From Pontibacter harenae (GTDB lineage Bacteria > Bacteroidota > Bacteroidia > Cytophagales > Hymenobacteraceae): DNA of 64,000 nucleotides. The stretch spans positions 62,001-126,000 of the forward strand of contig NZ_JAJJWH010000001.1 of NCBI RefSeq assembly GCF_020907245.1. The letters run 5' to 3'. The notes below the pieces were generated by a model, which was not told the DNA's origin, did not search any database, and saw only the letters and a program-made list of their open reading frames with translations. Numbering within the stretch: the stretch's first letter is position 1; every line of letters starts with the position of its first letter. Of the stretch, positions 1 through 7,397 are shown piece after piece. The position numbers and the translations under genes are program-made.

Positions 1-255
1 CGTATACCTTACCACAAAGGCGTTTGCGGTGCCTGCTACACGCGCCAGGAAACCATACTTGTGCCTGATGTAGAAGCATTCCCTGGACATATTGCCTGCA
101 GCAGCGACTCTAAATCAGAAATTGTAGTGCCTGTAATAAAAGACGGAGAGGTAAAACTCGTTCTGGATGTAGACAGCGACAAACTCAACGATTTTGACGA
201 AGTAGACCAGCAGTACCTGGAGCAGCTGATGCAGTTGGTGGCCAGTTGGTATTAA
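1..255 (+). CDS. msrC: Free methionine-(R)-sulfoxide reductase, C-terminal part (cut by window edge)
   Basis: The open frame runs from base 1 with no start, so the 5' half lies outside the window. The 84 visible residues are the end of a GAF-fold fRMsr, a cytoplasmic enzyme that reduces free methionine-R-sulfoxide. Fragment Cys9 (in GVCGAC) and Cys33 (in PGHIACSS) are 24 residues apart, matching E. coli Cys94 and the catalytic Cys118. The following SxSEIVVPV strand and LDVDS...FDEVDQ region are typical of the family. The third family cysteine would lie about ten residues upstream, outside the window. There is an extra Cys at fragment position 12. No operon partner is visible; the next gene starts 189 bases later. 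Confidence 0.88.
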   Translation, partial: RIPYHKGVCGACYTRQETILVPDVEAFPGHIACSSDSKSEIVVPVIKDGEVKLVLDVDSDKLNDFDEVDQQYLEQLMQLVASWY

Positions 256-444
256 GAGCCTTCGCTTTGCAGACGTTCGCAGTGCGCGCAGCTCCTGCCA
301 GCGTCTGCACCAATAGCCGTTGCTTCGCTCATAGGTTTGAAAGACACAAAAGGTCTGCCTTAGCCACTGTCGTCTCTGGGATGGATAAATTTTTGTTCCC
401 TTATTTCCTTGTACACTAACTATACTTGAGTTTGACTCAACCCA

Positions 445-879
445 ATGATGAAAAAGAGCTTCTATACCCTTATCCTTTTTTCTACTACTGCACTATTAAC
501 CTTCTCCTGCTCTAAGTCGGTAGAAGTTACGTCTGTAGATGTGCCTGTCGGTACAGAATTCAGCATTTGCCTGGATGCCCCCGAAGACACTGCCCAGACA
601 GCCAAATTCTTTTACTCTATTTCATTTAAAACCAAAACCAACTTCAGGTATACCACAGAAGGCGCTTTATCACCAACTACTGTTACTGCTGAAAATTGCT
701 ATCGACAGAACAAAATGCAGTATAATGAAATAGCTTATTCTCCTGAAACAATGGAGGCCATTCGGAATATAAGCAATCAGAATATCGATACGCTTGTTGT
801 CACGATCTATAACGACCCACTGTTGGAGCCAAAAAGCTATGTTGCTGAAAAAATCTTCACCTCCGAGGATCTACAGTAA
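445..879 (+). CDS. Small lipoprotein of unknown function
   Basis: A 144-residue protein with a lipoprotein signal: a basic MMKKS start, a hydrophobic stretch and a lipobox ending at Cys22 (TFSC). It is therefore expected to be lipid-anchored and exported. The mature part is a soluble, beta-rich-looking domain of about 120 residues that I do not recognise. Two adjacent ATGs (445, 448) are possible starts. A short inverted repeat (TTGAGT-TTG-ACTCAA, 426-440) lies four bases upstream of the start and could be an operator, but this is speculative. The gene converges with psd and shares the palindromic terminator at 966-1013. Confidence 0.65.
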   Translation: MMKKSFYTLILFSTTALLTFSCSKSVEVTSVDVPVGTEFSICLDAPEDTAQTAKFFYSISFKTKTNFRYTTEGALSPTTVTAENCYRQNKMQYNEIAYSPETMEAIRNISNQNIDTLVVTIYNDPLLEPKSYVAEKIFTSEDLQ

Positions 880-965
880 CAGTTATTCGTTGATTGTTTT
901 TGGTTAATCGCTGATAGGCACTTACGTCTTACTTCGTGTAACACTAGCAGATGCTCGTAGATTCT

Positions 966-1013
966 ATAAAACAAAGGCCGCTGATATAGCTATATCAGCG
1001 GCCTTTGTTTTAT
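966..1013. terminator. 48-bp perfect palindrome, bidirectional terminator
   Basis: Two 24-base arms with no spacer form an uninterrupted palindrome (GC-rich core GGCCGCTGATATA flanked by AAAACAAA/TTTGTTTT). The flanking A and T runs give a U-tract on either strand. It sits between the convergent lipoprotein gene (stop 879) and psd (stop 1042), so it can end transcripts from both sides. Confidence 0.85.
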
Positions 1014-1041
1014 GAGTATGGTAATCTTTTATTTGAATCTC

Positions 1042-1725
1042 CTATCCAAACAGCGTAGGTGTTGCTGTTTTAAGTTGTGCGATAACGGTTTGGCCACCTT
1101 TTGTTTTCTGGCCTAGCTGCACTTTCACTTCGGTATCTAAAGGCACAAAAACGTCTACTCTAGATCCGAACTTAATAAAGCCGAACTCCTCGCCCTGGCT
1201 TACTTCGTCGCCTTCGCTTACATACCAAACTATTCGGCGAGCCATAGCGCCAGCAATCTGGCGGAACAGCACTTCGGGGCCAGCAGTAGATTCTACTACT
1301 ACCGTGGTACGCTCGTTCTGCGTGCTAGACTTAGGGTGCCACGCTACAAAATAATTTCCTGGGTGGTACTTGAAATACTTTACAATACCAGAAATAGGGT
1401 TACGCGTTACGTGCACGTTTATCGGCGACATGAAAATCGAGATCTGCTTACGCTTATCCTTAAAGTACTCTGGCTCCTCAATTTCTTCTATCACCACCAC
1501 TTTACCATCGGCTGGCGCTATCAGCAAATCTTCGTGCAGCAGTATGTTACGGTATGGGCTACGGAAAAACTGTAGAATAAGCAGGAAGAGAACAACAGAA
1601 ACAGCTGAGAAAATTCTGTTAAAGGTATTGTTGTCTGCATTAAAGTTGTAGAGCAGTAAATTCAAAACTACTAAAATCAACAACGTAAAAAATAAAATTC
1701 TTCTTCCTTCCTTATGAATTTTCAT
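1042..1725 (-). CDS. psd: Phosphatidylserine decarboxylase proenzyme
   Basis: Converts phosphatidylserine to phosphatidylethanolamine at the inner membrane. I choose the ATG at 1725 (MKIHKEGRR), the usual N-terminus of the short (about 220-residue) Bacteroidota form; the frame extends upstream to 1800 but that part overlaps a hairpin and looks non-coding. Two hydrophobic segments lie near residues 8-27 and 34-54. The C-terminal FGSRVD motif (Gly187-Ser188) is the short-form counterpart of LGST: self-cleavage there gives the beta chain and an alpha chain with an N-terminal pyruvoyl group from Ser188. The substrate-binding HVTRNP and HPG segments are present. It lies downstream of gdhA and cdsA; cdsA makes CDP-diacylglycerol for the same pathway. 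Confidence 0.93.
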   Translation of the reverse strand: MKIHKEGRRILFFTLLILVVLNLLLYNFNADNNTFNRIFSAVSVVLFLLILQFFRSPYRNILLHEDLLIAPADGKVVVIEEIEEPEYFKDKRKQISIFMSPINVHVTRNPISGIVKYFKYHPGNYFVAWHPKSSTQNERTTVVVESTAGPEVLFRQIAGAMARRIVWYVSEGDEVSQGEEFGFIKFGSRVDVFVPLDTEVKVQLGQKTKGGQTVIAQLKTATPTLFG

Positions 1726-1761
1726 CAGTAATAACTTTTGCCGCAGGCATTTATAAAACTT

Positions 1762-1797
1762 ATAACAGCCCATCCAGTTTCGTAGATGGGCTGTTAT
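1762..1797 (-). terminator. Hairpin between gdhA and psd
   Basis: Perfect 13-base arms (ATAACAGCCCATC / GATGGGCTGTTAT) around a 10-base loop. On the minus strand it follows the gdhA stop by about 50 bases and precedes the psd ATG by about 37. The trailing sequence is only moderately T-rich, so it may be a partial terminator or processing site that lowers psd expression relative to gdhA. Confidence 0.55.
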
Positions 1798-1845
1798 CAT
1801 TCAAAATTATAGAAACTTTCGATTATTCTTATAAAAATATTTTAA

Positions 1846-3123
1846 TTAGAAACCACCACGGTACTTATACGTCATGGCTACCTTGTCTATCGCCACTATA
1901 TAAGCTGCTATGCGCATAGGCACATTATACTTTTTAGAGGCTGCATATACACGCTCAAACGACTCCTTCATAATACGCTCCGCACGCTCATTTACGCGGT
2001 TCAGCGTCCATTTGAAGCCCATACGATTCTGCACCCACTCAAAGTAAGACACTGTTACACCACCCGAGTTTGCCAGGATATCCGGCACTACCATTATGCC
2101 TTTTTCGTTGATGATGTTGTCTGCTTTATACGATGTAGGCCCGTTAGCTCCTTCTACAATCAGCTTTGCCTTGATTTTATCTACGTTCTTAATCGTGATA
2201 ACATCTTCTACAGCAGCAGGCACCAGCACATCCACATTCATTGTCAGCAACTCGTCTGGATTTATTTTCTCGGCCTCTTTATAACCTTCCAAACGTCCGT
2301 TGTGGTCATTTTTGTACGCGATGGCTTCTTCTATATTAATGCCGTTGTCGTTCCAGTAAGCACCGCTTACATCGCTGATACCCAAAATTTTCACACCGCG
2401 CTCTGCCATTAGCTTAGCAGCCCAGGCACCCACGTTACCAAAGCCCTGCACCACAGCAGTAGATTGCGCTGGGTTCATTTTAAGCTTGGCCATAGCCGCC
2501 ATAGCCGATACCATAACGCCACGGCCGGTAGCTTCTACACGACCTAAAGAGCCACCCAATACTAGAGGCTTACCCGTTACCACACCATGTACTGTAGAGC
2601 CTTTCAGTTTTGAGTATTCGTCCATCAGCCAGGCCATTTCGCGCGGACCTGTACCCATATCTGGTGCAGGAATATCCTGATCGGGACCAAAGATATCTAT
2701 CAGCGAAGAAGTATAGGCTCTTGTTAAACGCTCTATCTCGCCAGACGACATAGAATACGGATCGCAGACAATACCGCCTTTGGCTCCACCGTAAGGGATG
2801 TCTACTACGGCGCACTTCCAGGTCATCCAGGCGGCAAGGGCTTTCACCTCGTCCAGAAACACATCGGGGGCATAACGGATACCGCCTTTCGATGGCCCAA
2901 GAATGTTAGAGTGAATAACACGGAAGCCTTCAAACACACGCACTTTACCGTCGTCCATTGTTACAGGCACATTTACGATTACCTGGCGGGTTGGAGACTT
3001 TAGCACGTTATAAGTTTCATCATCAAGTCCAAGCACTTCAGCAGCAATATTGAAGCGCGACATCATCGATTCGAACGGGTTTTCCCGATCTTTAATCGGC
3101 GCTGGTTCTTTGTACAGCATCAT
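1846..3123 (-). CDS. gdhA: Glutamate dehydrogenase (Glu/Leu/Phe/Val family)
   Basis: Interconverts glutamate and 2-oxoglutarate plus ammonium with NAD(P). The 425 residues match the 410-430-residue hexameric GudB/RocG-type enzymes. The N-terminal substrate domain carries PSKGGIR (Lys79) and the signature IPYGGAKGG with catalytic Lys115. The Rossmann domain has QGFGNVG at about 226-232. Coenzyme preference cannot be read with certainty. Two adjacent ATGs start the frame. It lies 105 bases after cdsA and is followed by a hairpin and psd, an unusual place because cdsA and psd commonly adjoin. A second family member, leucine dehydrogenase, is at 26.1-27.2 kb. Confidence 0.93.
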   Translation of the reverse strand: MMLYKEPAPIKDRENPFESMMSRFNIAAEVLGLDDETYNVLKSPTRQVIVNVPVTMDDGKVRVFEGFRVIHSNILGPSKGGIRYAPDVFLDEVKALAAWMTWKCAVVDIPYGGAKGGIVCDPYSMSSGEIERLTRAYTSSLIDIFGPDQDIPAPDMGTGPREMAWLMDEYSKLKGSTVHGVVTGKPLVLGGSLGRVEATGRGVMVSAMAAMAKLKMNPAQSTAVVQGFGNVGAWAAKLMAERGVKILGISDVSGAYWNDNGINIEEAIAYKNDHNGRLEGYKEAEKINPDELLTMNVDVLVPAAVEDVITIKNVDKIKAKLIVEGANGPTSYKADNIINEKGIMVVPDILANSGGVTVSYFEWVQNRMGFKWTLNRVNERAERIMKESFERVYAASKKYNVPMRIAAYIVAIDKVAMTYKYRGGF

Positions 3124-3228
3124 GTAAGCAAATTTTAATCGTGATTAATAGTTAAATATGTAGGTAGTTTAGCAGGGCTAATTTATGTAATTTAAACTGA
3201 CAACTTTCTAGTTTCAGTTTAAACAAAA

Positions 3229-4056
3229 TCAGATCACTTTCAGGAAAGCAACTATGAACGGAATGACCATGAGCAGGCTATCGAAGCGGTCGAGGATGCC
3301 GCCGTGGCCTGGCAGTAAAGTACCAGAGTCTTTCACACCCAAACTGCGTTTCAGCAGCGACTCCACCAGATCGCCCAGCACTCCGAAAATGGCCACAATC
3401 AATCCAATCCCAATCCATTGGTAAAGCACCAGATCTGTAAAGAACAATGCCAGCACATAAGCTACCAACAAAGTAACAACAGTACCGCCAGCCCATCCTT
3501 CCCAAGTTTTGCCTGGAGAAATCCGCTCAAATAATTTATGTTTCCCAAAAGATTTGCCGAAAATGTAAGCACCTGTATCGGCAGCCCATATCAGGAACAA
3601 AACGCCCAAGATAGGCTGCCAACTGTATGCGCCCCGCAAGTAACCTAGCAAATGCAGCAACCCGAATGGCCCTGCCACATATACTACGCCTAATAAGGTA
3701 AATGAGATATTCGTAAACGGTTGAGGCTTCTTGCGGTACATCTCCAGTATCAGCGAAAGGAAAAGCACAGGCAGCGAAAGGTATAGCAGCGTAGCTGGAA
3801 TCAGCTCCTTTATCACCAGAAAGACGGAAACAAAAAGAAGCCCGCTCAATACTAACCCTAAGGTTCTGTTTGGCTTTATACCTTGTGTGGCTACCAGCCT
3901 ATAAAACTCGGCCACCCCCAGCAGCGTGAGTGCCAGAAAAAGTAGGAAATAGGTCCATTCGCTAAACCAGATGCCTCCTATAAATACGGCTCCACCCAAT
4001 ACTCCTACTATTATTCGCTGACTTAGATTGCTGAGGGTAGATATTTTGTTGCTCAT
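3229..4056 (-). CDS. cdsA: Phosphatidate cytidylyltransferase
   Basis: Makes CDP-diacylglycerol from CTP and phosphatidic acid, the branch point for membrane phospholipids. The 275-residue protein is polytopic, with about eight hydrophobic segments. The C-terminal CDP-diglyceride synthetase signature (KR...KDSGTLLPGHGGILDRFDS, about residues 236-260) is intact with its acidic and glycine residues, and SPGKTWEG lies before it. It starts 50 bases after the CPBP protease gene and is probably cotranscribed with it. Downstream are gdhA and then psd. Confidence 0.95.
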   Translation of the reverse strand: MSNKISTLSNLSQRIIVGVLGGAVFIGGIWFSEWTYFLLFLALTLLGVAEFYRLVATQGIKPNRTLGLVLSGLLFVSVFLVIKELIPATLLYLSLPVLFLSLILEMYRKKPQPFTNISFTLLGVVYVAGPFGLLHLLGYLRGAYSWQPILGVLFLIWAADTGAYIFGKSFGKHKLFERISPGKTWEGWAGGTVVTLLVAYVLALFFTDLVLYQWIGIGLIVAIFGVLGDLVESLLKRSLGVKDSGTLLPGHGGILDRFDSLLMVIPFIVAFLKVI

Positions 4057-4106
4057 GAAAAGATGCTAAAGCGGCCTGGGCAGGCGAAATGGTATCGGTT
4101 TATAGT

Positions 4107-5084
4107 TTATATTTTGTCCTGATCATCTCCTCGATCAGGTTCTGCATCGTCTATACTCTCCTGCCGTACTGGCAAGGCAGAAAAACGCTGGTAAAGGTAG
4201 TAAATAACTGCAGCACTTAACACCAGCGATACAAGCACACTATACCATGGCATAGGCTCTGTGCTCTCCACATCAACGTCTATTCTGCCAGTTTGCTGCA
4301 GGTAAAGTAGAAATACAGTAAAGCCGTTGTTCACGAAGTGTGCCACCATCGGTACAATTATTCTGCCCGACCAGAAGTATAGGTATCCGAATAAGGCGCC
4401 TAGTATAACGCGTGGCACAAATCCGAAGAACTGCACATGTATGGCACTAAACACAATAGCTGCCAGCCAGATGGCCACATGCTGGTTATCGACCCAACGG
4501 TACAATTGCCGCTGCACCACGCCTCTAAACACCAGCTCTTCGCCAATGGCTGGAATAACCGCTATAACCAACAAGCCTAAAAACAACCTGGTCTCTGTGC
4601 CGAAGTTCGCGATCAGTTTTGTTAGTTCTGCCAATTCTTCCTCTTTTGCACGGGTCCATTGTTCGAAACCACGCATAAAATCTGGGAAGTCGAAATTTAC
4701 ATTCCAGTCTATGATTACAGAGTTTACGGGCATAATGAGTATAATCAGCAGGCCGCTTAGCAGCACGAGCCCCAGCATAGGCGCTACCTTCCAGCTTAAA
4801 TGTGGTCCTATTTTGTGCCCCATGCCCTTAATGAGGTAAAGCGGGGCAATCACAAAAGAAATAAACTGTACCACCCCCTGAAACATCAGCATAGCATCAG
4901 GGCCTTGCGGATGCGTGGCGGGGTCTAGCATAACGCCTGTCATGTCCATAAAGCCGATGCCAAAGACAGGCTCTACAAGTAAAGCAAATATAAAAGTGGC
5001 CACAAAATAGCCACCCAGCATAAAGGCTAGCAATAACAGCAGCACCCAAACAGGGTGTGTATCTTTAGAGATGAAACCTTTCAT
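4107..5084 (-). CDS. CPBP-family intramembrane metalloprotease (Abi/Rce1-like)
   Basis: A 325-residue polytopic membrane protein with the three CPBP/Rce1 motifs: EELVFRG (Glu182, Glu183, Arg187), SAIH (His216) and AHFVNN (His249). These residues form the intramembrane active site in Rce1 homologues. Substrate is unknown; bacterial relatives act in bacteriocin self-immunity or in processing lipidated peptides, but nothing here points to a bacteriocin. A hydrophilic Asp/Glu-rich C-terminal tail faces one side of the membrane. It heads the minus-strand block with cdsA and is divergent from dusB with only 52 bases between starts. Confidence 0.85.
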   Translation of the reverse strand: MKGFISKDTHPVWVLLLLLAFMLGGYFVATFIFALLVEPVFGIGFMDMTGVMLDPATHPQGPDAMLMFQGVVQFISFVIAPLYLIKGMGHKIGPHLSWKVAPMLGLVLLSGLLIILIMPVNSVIIDWNVNFDFPDFMRGFEQWTRAKEEELAELTKLIANFGTETRLFLGLLVIAVIPAIGEELVFRGVVQRQLYRWVDNQHVAIWLAAIVFSAIHVQFFGFVPRVILGALFGYLYFWSGRIIVPMVAHFVNNGFTVFLLYLQQTGRIDVDVESTEPMPWYSVLVSLVLSAAVIYYLYQRFSALPVRQESIDDAEPDRGDDQDKI

Positions 5085-5136
5085 AGGTGAGTTTAGGTTT
5101 TATTGACGTAAATTTACGCGAAAAATAGATTTTGTT

Positions 5137-6120
5137 TTGGTAAAGATAGCGAACATAGAATTGGGTGAATTTCCGTTGTTGCTGGCACCGATGGAGGACG
5201 TAAGCGATCCGCCGTTCCGAAAGGTGTGTAAGGCCAATGGCGCAGATTTAATGTATACCGAGTTTATTTCCTCTGAAGGTTTGATACGTGATGCAGCCAA
5301 AAGTGTGCAAAAACTCGATATTTTCGACTACGAACGCCCTATAGGCATACAGATTTTCGGCTCTGACATAGACTCCATGCGGGAAGCTGCCATTGTATCT
5401 GCACAGGCTGGCCCCGACCTGATTGACATTAACTATGGCTGCCCTGTTAAAAACGTAGCCTGCAAGGGAGCGGGAGCGGCACTGCTGCGCGACATACCTA
5501 AGATGGTGAAGATGACGGAGGAGATTGTAAAATCGACAAACCTGCCCGTTACTGTTAAAACCCGCCTCGGTTGGGACGAAAACACCAAAAATATAGTGGA
5601 AACTGCCGAGCGCTTGCAGGATATAGGTATACAGGCGCTAAGTATACACGGCCGCACACGTGTGCAGATGTACAAAGGCGAAGCCGACTGGACGTTGATT
5701 TCCGAGGTAAAGAATAACCCTCGCATGAAAATCCCGATTTTCGGAAACGGTGATATTGATACGCCGCAGAAGGCGCTAGAGTACCGCAACCGCTATGGCG
5801 TAGACGGCATCATGATCGGCCGTGCCTCTATCGGTTACCCGTGGATTTTCAATGAGATAAAGCACTACATGAAAACAGGCGAAATGCTGCCTGGCCCAAC
5901 ACTGGAAGAGCGTGTAGCCGTTTGTCGCCAGCATTTCACGCACTCGCTGGAGTGGAAAGGTGAAAAGCTAGGTATTTTTGAGATGCGCCGTCACTATACC
6001 AATTACTTCCGTGGTCTGTCGCACTTCAAGCCCCTGCGCATGCGCCTCGTGCAATCCGAAGACATTCAGGAAATCTACGATACACTGGAAGAAATTGCTC
6101 AGACGATGAGCTATGTTTAA
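5137..6120 (+). CDS. dusB: tRNA-dihydrouridine synthase (DusB/NifR3 type)
   Basis: FMN-dependent reduction of uridine to dihydrouridine in the tRNA D-loop. The 327-residue TIM-barrel protein has LAPMEDVSD (FMN site), GCP with catalytic Cys102, and SIHGRTR plus GNGDI/MIGRASIG phosphate-binding loops. The start is TTG at 5137 (MVKIANIELG); no ATG or GTG gives a complete barrel, and the family starts M(I/V)KI.NIEL. A promoter-like TTG (5103-5105) - 20 bases - TAGATTTTG (5126-5134) ends almost at the start codon, so the mRNA may be nearly leaderless. Degenerate repeats follow the stop codon directly. Confidence 0.93.
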   Translation: MVKIANIELGEFPLLLAPMEDVSDPPFRKVCKANGADLMYTEFISSEGLIRDAAKSVQKLDIFDYERPIGIQIFGSDIDSMREAAIVSAQAGPDLIDINYGCPVKNVACKGAGAALLRDIPKMVKMTEEIVKSTNLPVTVKTRLGWDENTKNIVETAERLQDIGIQALSIHGRTRVQMYKGEADWTLISEVKNNPRMKIPIFGNGDIDTPQKALEYRNRYGVDGIMIGRASIGYPWIFNEIKHYMKTGEMLPGPTLEERVAVCRQHFTHSLEWKGEKLGIFEMRRHYTNYFRGLSHFKPLRMRLVQSEDIQEIYDTLEEIAQTMSYV

Positions 6121-6320
6121 AGTTAGAGAGTTTAGGGGTTAGAGGGTTAGAGAGTTGTGTGCCTGTAGCTAAGGGTTGAACTGTTGAATAGGAGTGACTT
6201 GAAAATTTTCACTCTTAAACACTTTAACTCCTAAACTCTCTAACTTTTTAAATTTCTACCTTTCTAACTTATAGCCACTCTCTAAATCTCTAATTCCTAA
6301 ACCCTCTAACTTATCAAATC
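6121..6320. repeat. Degenerate GTTAGAG repeat tract, both orientations
   Basis: Between dusB and the DMT transporter. The first part (about 6121-6157) has variants of GTTAGAGA/GTTTAGGG head to tail. The second part (about 6220-6315) has the reverse-complement units (CTCTAAC, CCTAAACTCTC). The two parts can pair imperfectly into a long hairpin. Similar tracts occur at 37697-37745 and around 10420-10450. No coding frame or recognised mobile element is present. Confidence 0.6.
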
Positions 6321-6363
6321 TCAAGTTTCTTCCGCTCCAGAAAAAACCGCTTCTTCGCCACTT

Positions 6364-7218
6364 GTGTGGCTACTGGTGGTGGTGCTTACTTTTATCTGGG
6401 GCACCTCGTTTATACTTATAAAAAAGGGCCTCACGGTTTTTTCTTCGGATGAGTTGGGTGCTTTGCGGATTATTATTGCCAGCGCATCGCTGCTGCCTTT
6501 TGCAATAAGGAACCTGCGCAAGGTGGAGCTGCACCGCTGGCGTTTTTTGTTTGCGAGTGGTTTACTGGGCAACCTATTCCCCGCCTTTCTGTTTGCCTAT
6601 GCCGAAACGCGTTTGGCCAGTGGCTTGGCAGGTGTCCTTAATTCACTTACGGCTCTATTCACGCTGCTGATCGGAGCTGCTTTCTTTCACCAGCGCATTA
6701 CGTGGCTGCGTATGATGGGCATTTTAGTAGGTATAGCGGGCACCGCCATGCTTATCTTTTCTGGTAACGGCCAAGCTGATCTTGATAATAAGTTCTATGG
6801 CTTATACATTGTAGTAGCTACCATTTGCTACGGCGGCAGTGCCAACATCATCAAGTATAAGTTGCAAGGTATAAACCCTGTGGTTATGTCGAGTTTGGCA
6901 CTCCTGACGGTGGGGCCATTGGCTACTGCCTATCTTTTCACCACCGATGCTGTGGAGAAACTACAGCATGCCCCTCAGGCGTGGGAAGCGCTTGCTTACA
7001 TTGCCACCCTTGCTATTTTCAGTACCGCTATTGGCCTGATCCTCCTCAACAAACTGATTCACGTTTCCACACCGTTATTTGCCAGCACCACAAATTACCT
7101 TATACCCATAGTGGCCCTCATGTGGGGCGTACTTGATGGCGAAACTATTCAACTGTGGCACTACCTCGGCATGGTCGTTATCCTGATAGGAGTGTTTATT
7201 GTGAATAGGGCGAAGTAG
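6364..7218 (+). CDS. EamA/DMT-family metabolite exporter
   Basis: A 284-residue inner-membrane protein with about ten hydrophobic segments arranged as two EamA repeats (about 5-135 and 150-282), including FIWGTSF near the N-terminus and IGLILLNKLI...YLIPIVALMWG near the end. Family members export amino acids, nucleobases or other metabolites; substrate cannot be read. The only usual start is GTG 6364, which begins inside the first helix. In-frame sequence reads upstream without a stop back to an ATC at 6313 (IKSQVSS...), giving a more normal N-terminus but no standard start. The start is therefore uncertain. Confidence 0.8.
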   Translation: MWLLVVVLTFIWGTSFILIKKGLTVFSSDELGALRIIIASASLLPFAIRNLRKVELHRWRFLFASGLLGNLFPAFLFAYAETRLASGLAGVLNSLTALFTLLIGAAFFHQRITWLRMMGILVGIAGTAMLIFSGNGQADLDNKFYGLYIVVATICYGGSANIIKYKLQGINPVVMSSLALLTVGPLATAYLFTTDAVEKLQHAPQAWEALAYIATLAIFSTAIGLILLNKLIHVSTPLFASTTNYLIPIVALMWGVLDGETIQLWHYLGMVVILIGVFIVNRAK

Positions 7219-7397
7219 CGTGTTGTTAAGCATCTGCTGCTTTATAATTTGCACCTTATCCAAGGTCAACACTAGTCTCCTTCGTACCTATTTTAAAGAC
7301 ATAGCTTCTGCTAAAATCACCCCCACCAAAAGCAGATTTCTTATTTTAGGTTTTTTTTGCTTATTTAGGGGTTATCCTAATCTGACACGCTCCTTAA

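Noticed and set aside
4107-5084. CPBP protease as part of a bacteriocin immunity system
   Set aside because: No bacteriocin precursor, exporter or regulator adjoins; the gene is in a block with cdsA.
6121-6363. GTTAGAG tract as a CRISPR array
   Set aside because: Units are 7-8 bases with no unique spacers and are degenerate, so this is not a CRISPR.
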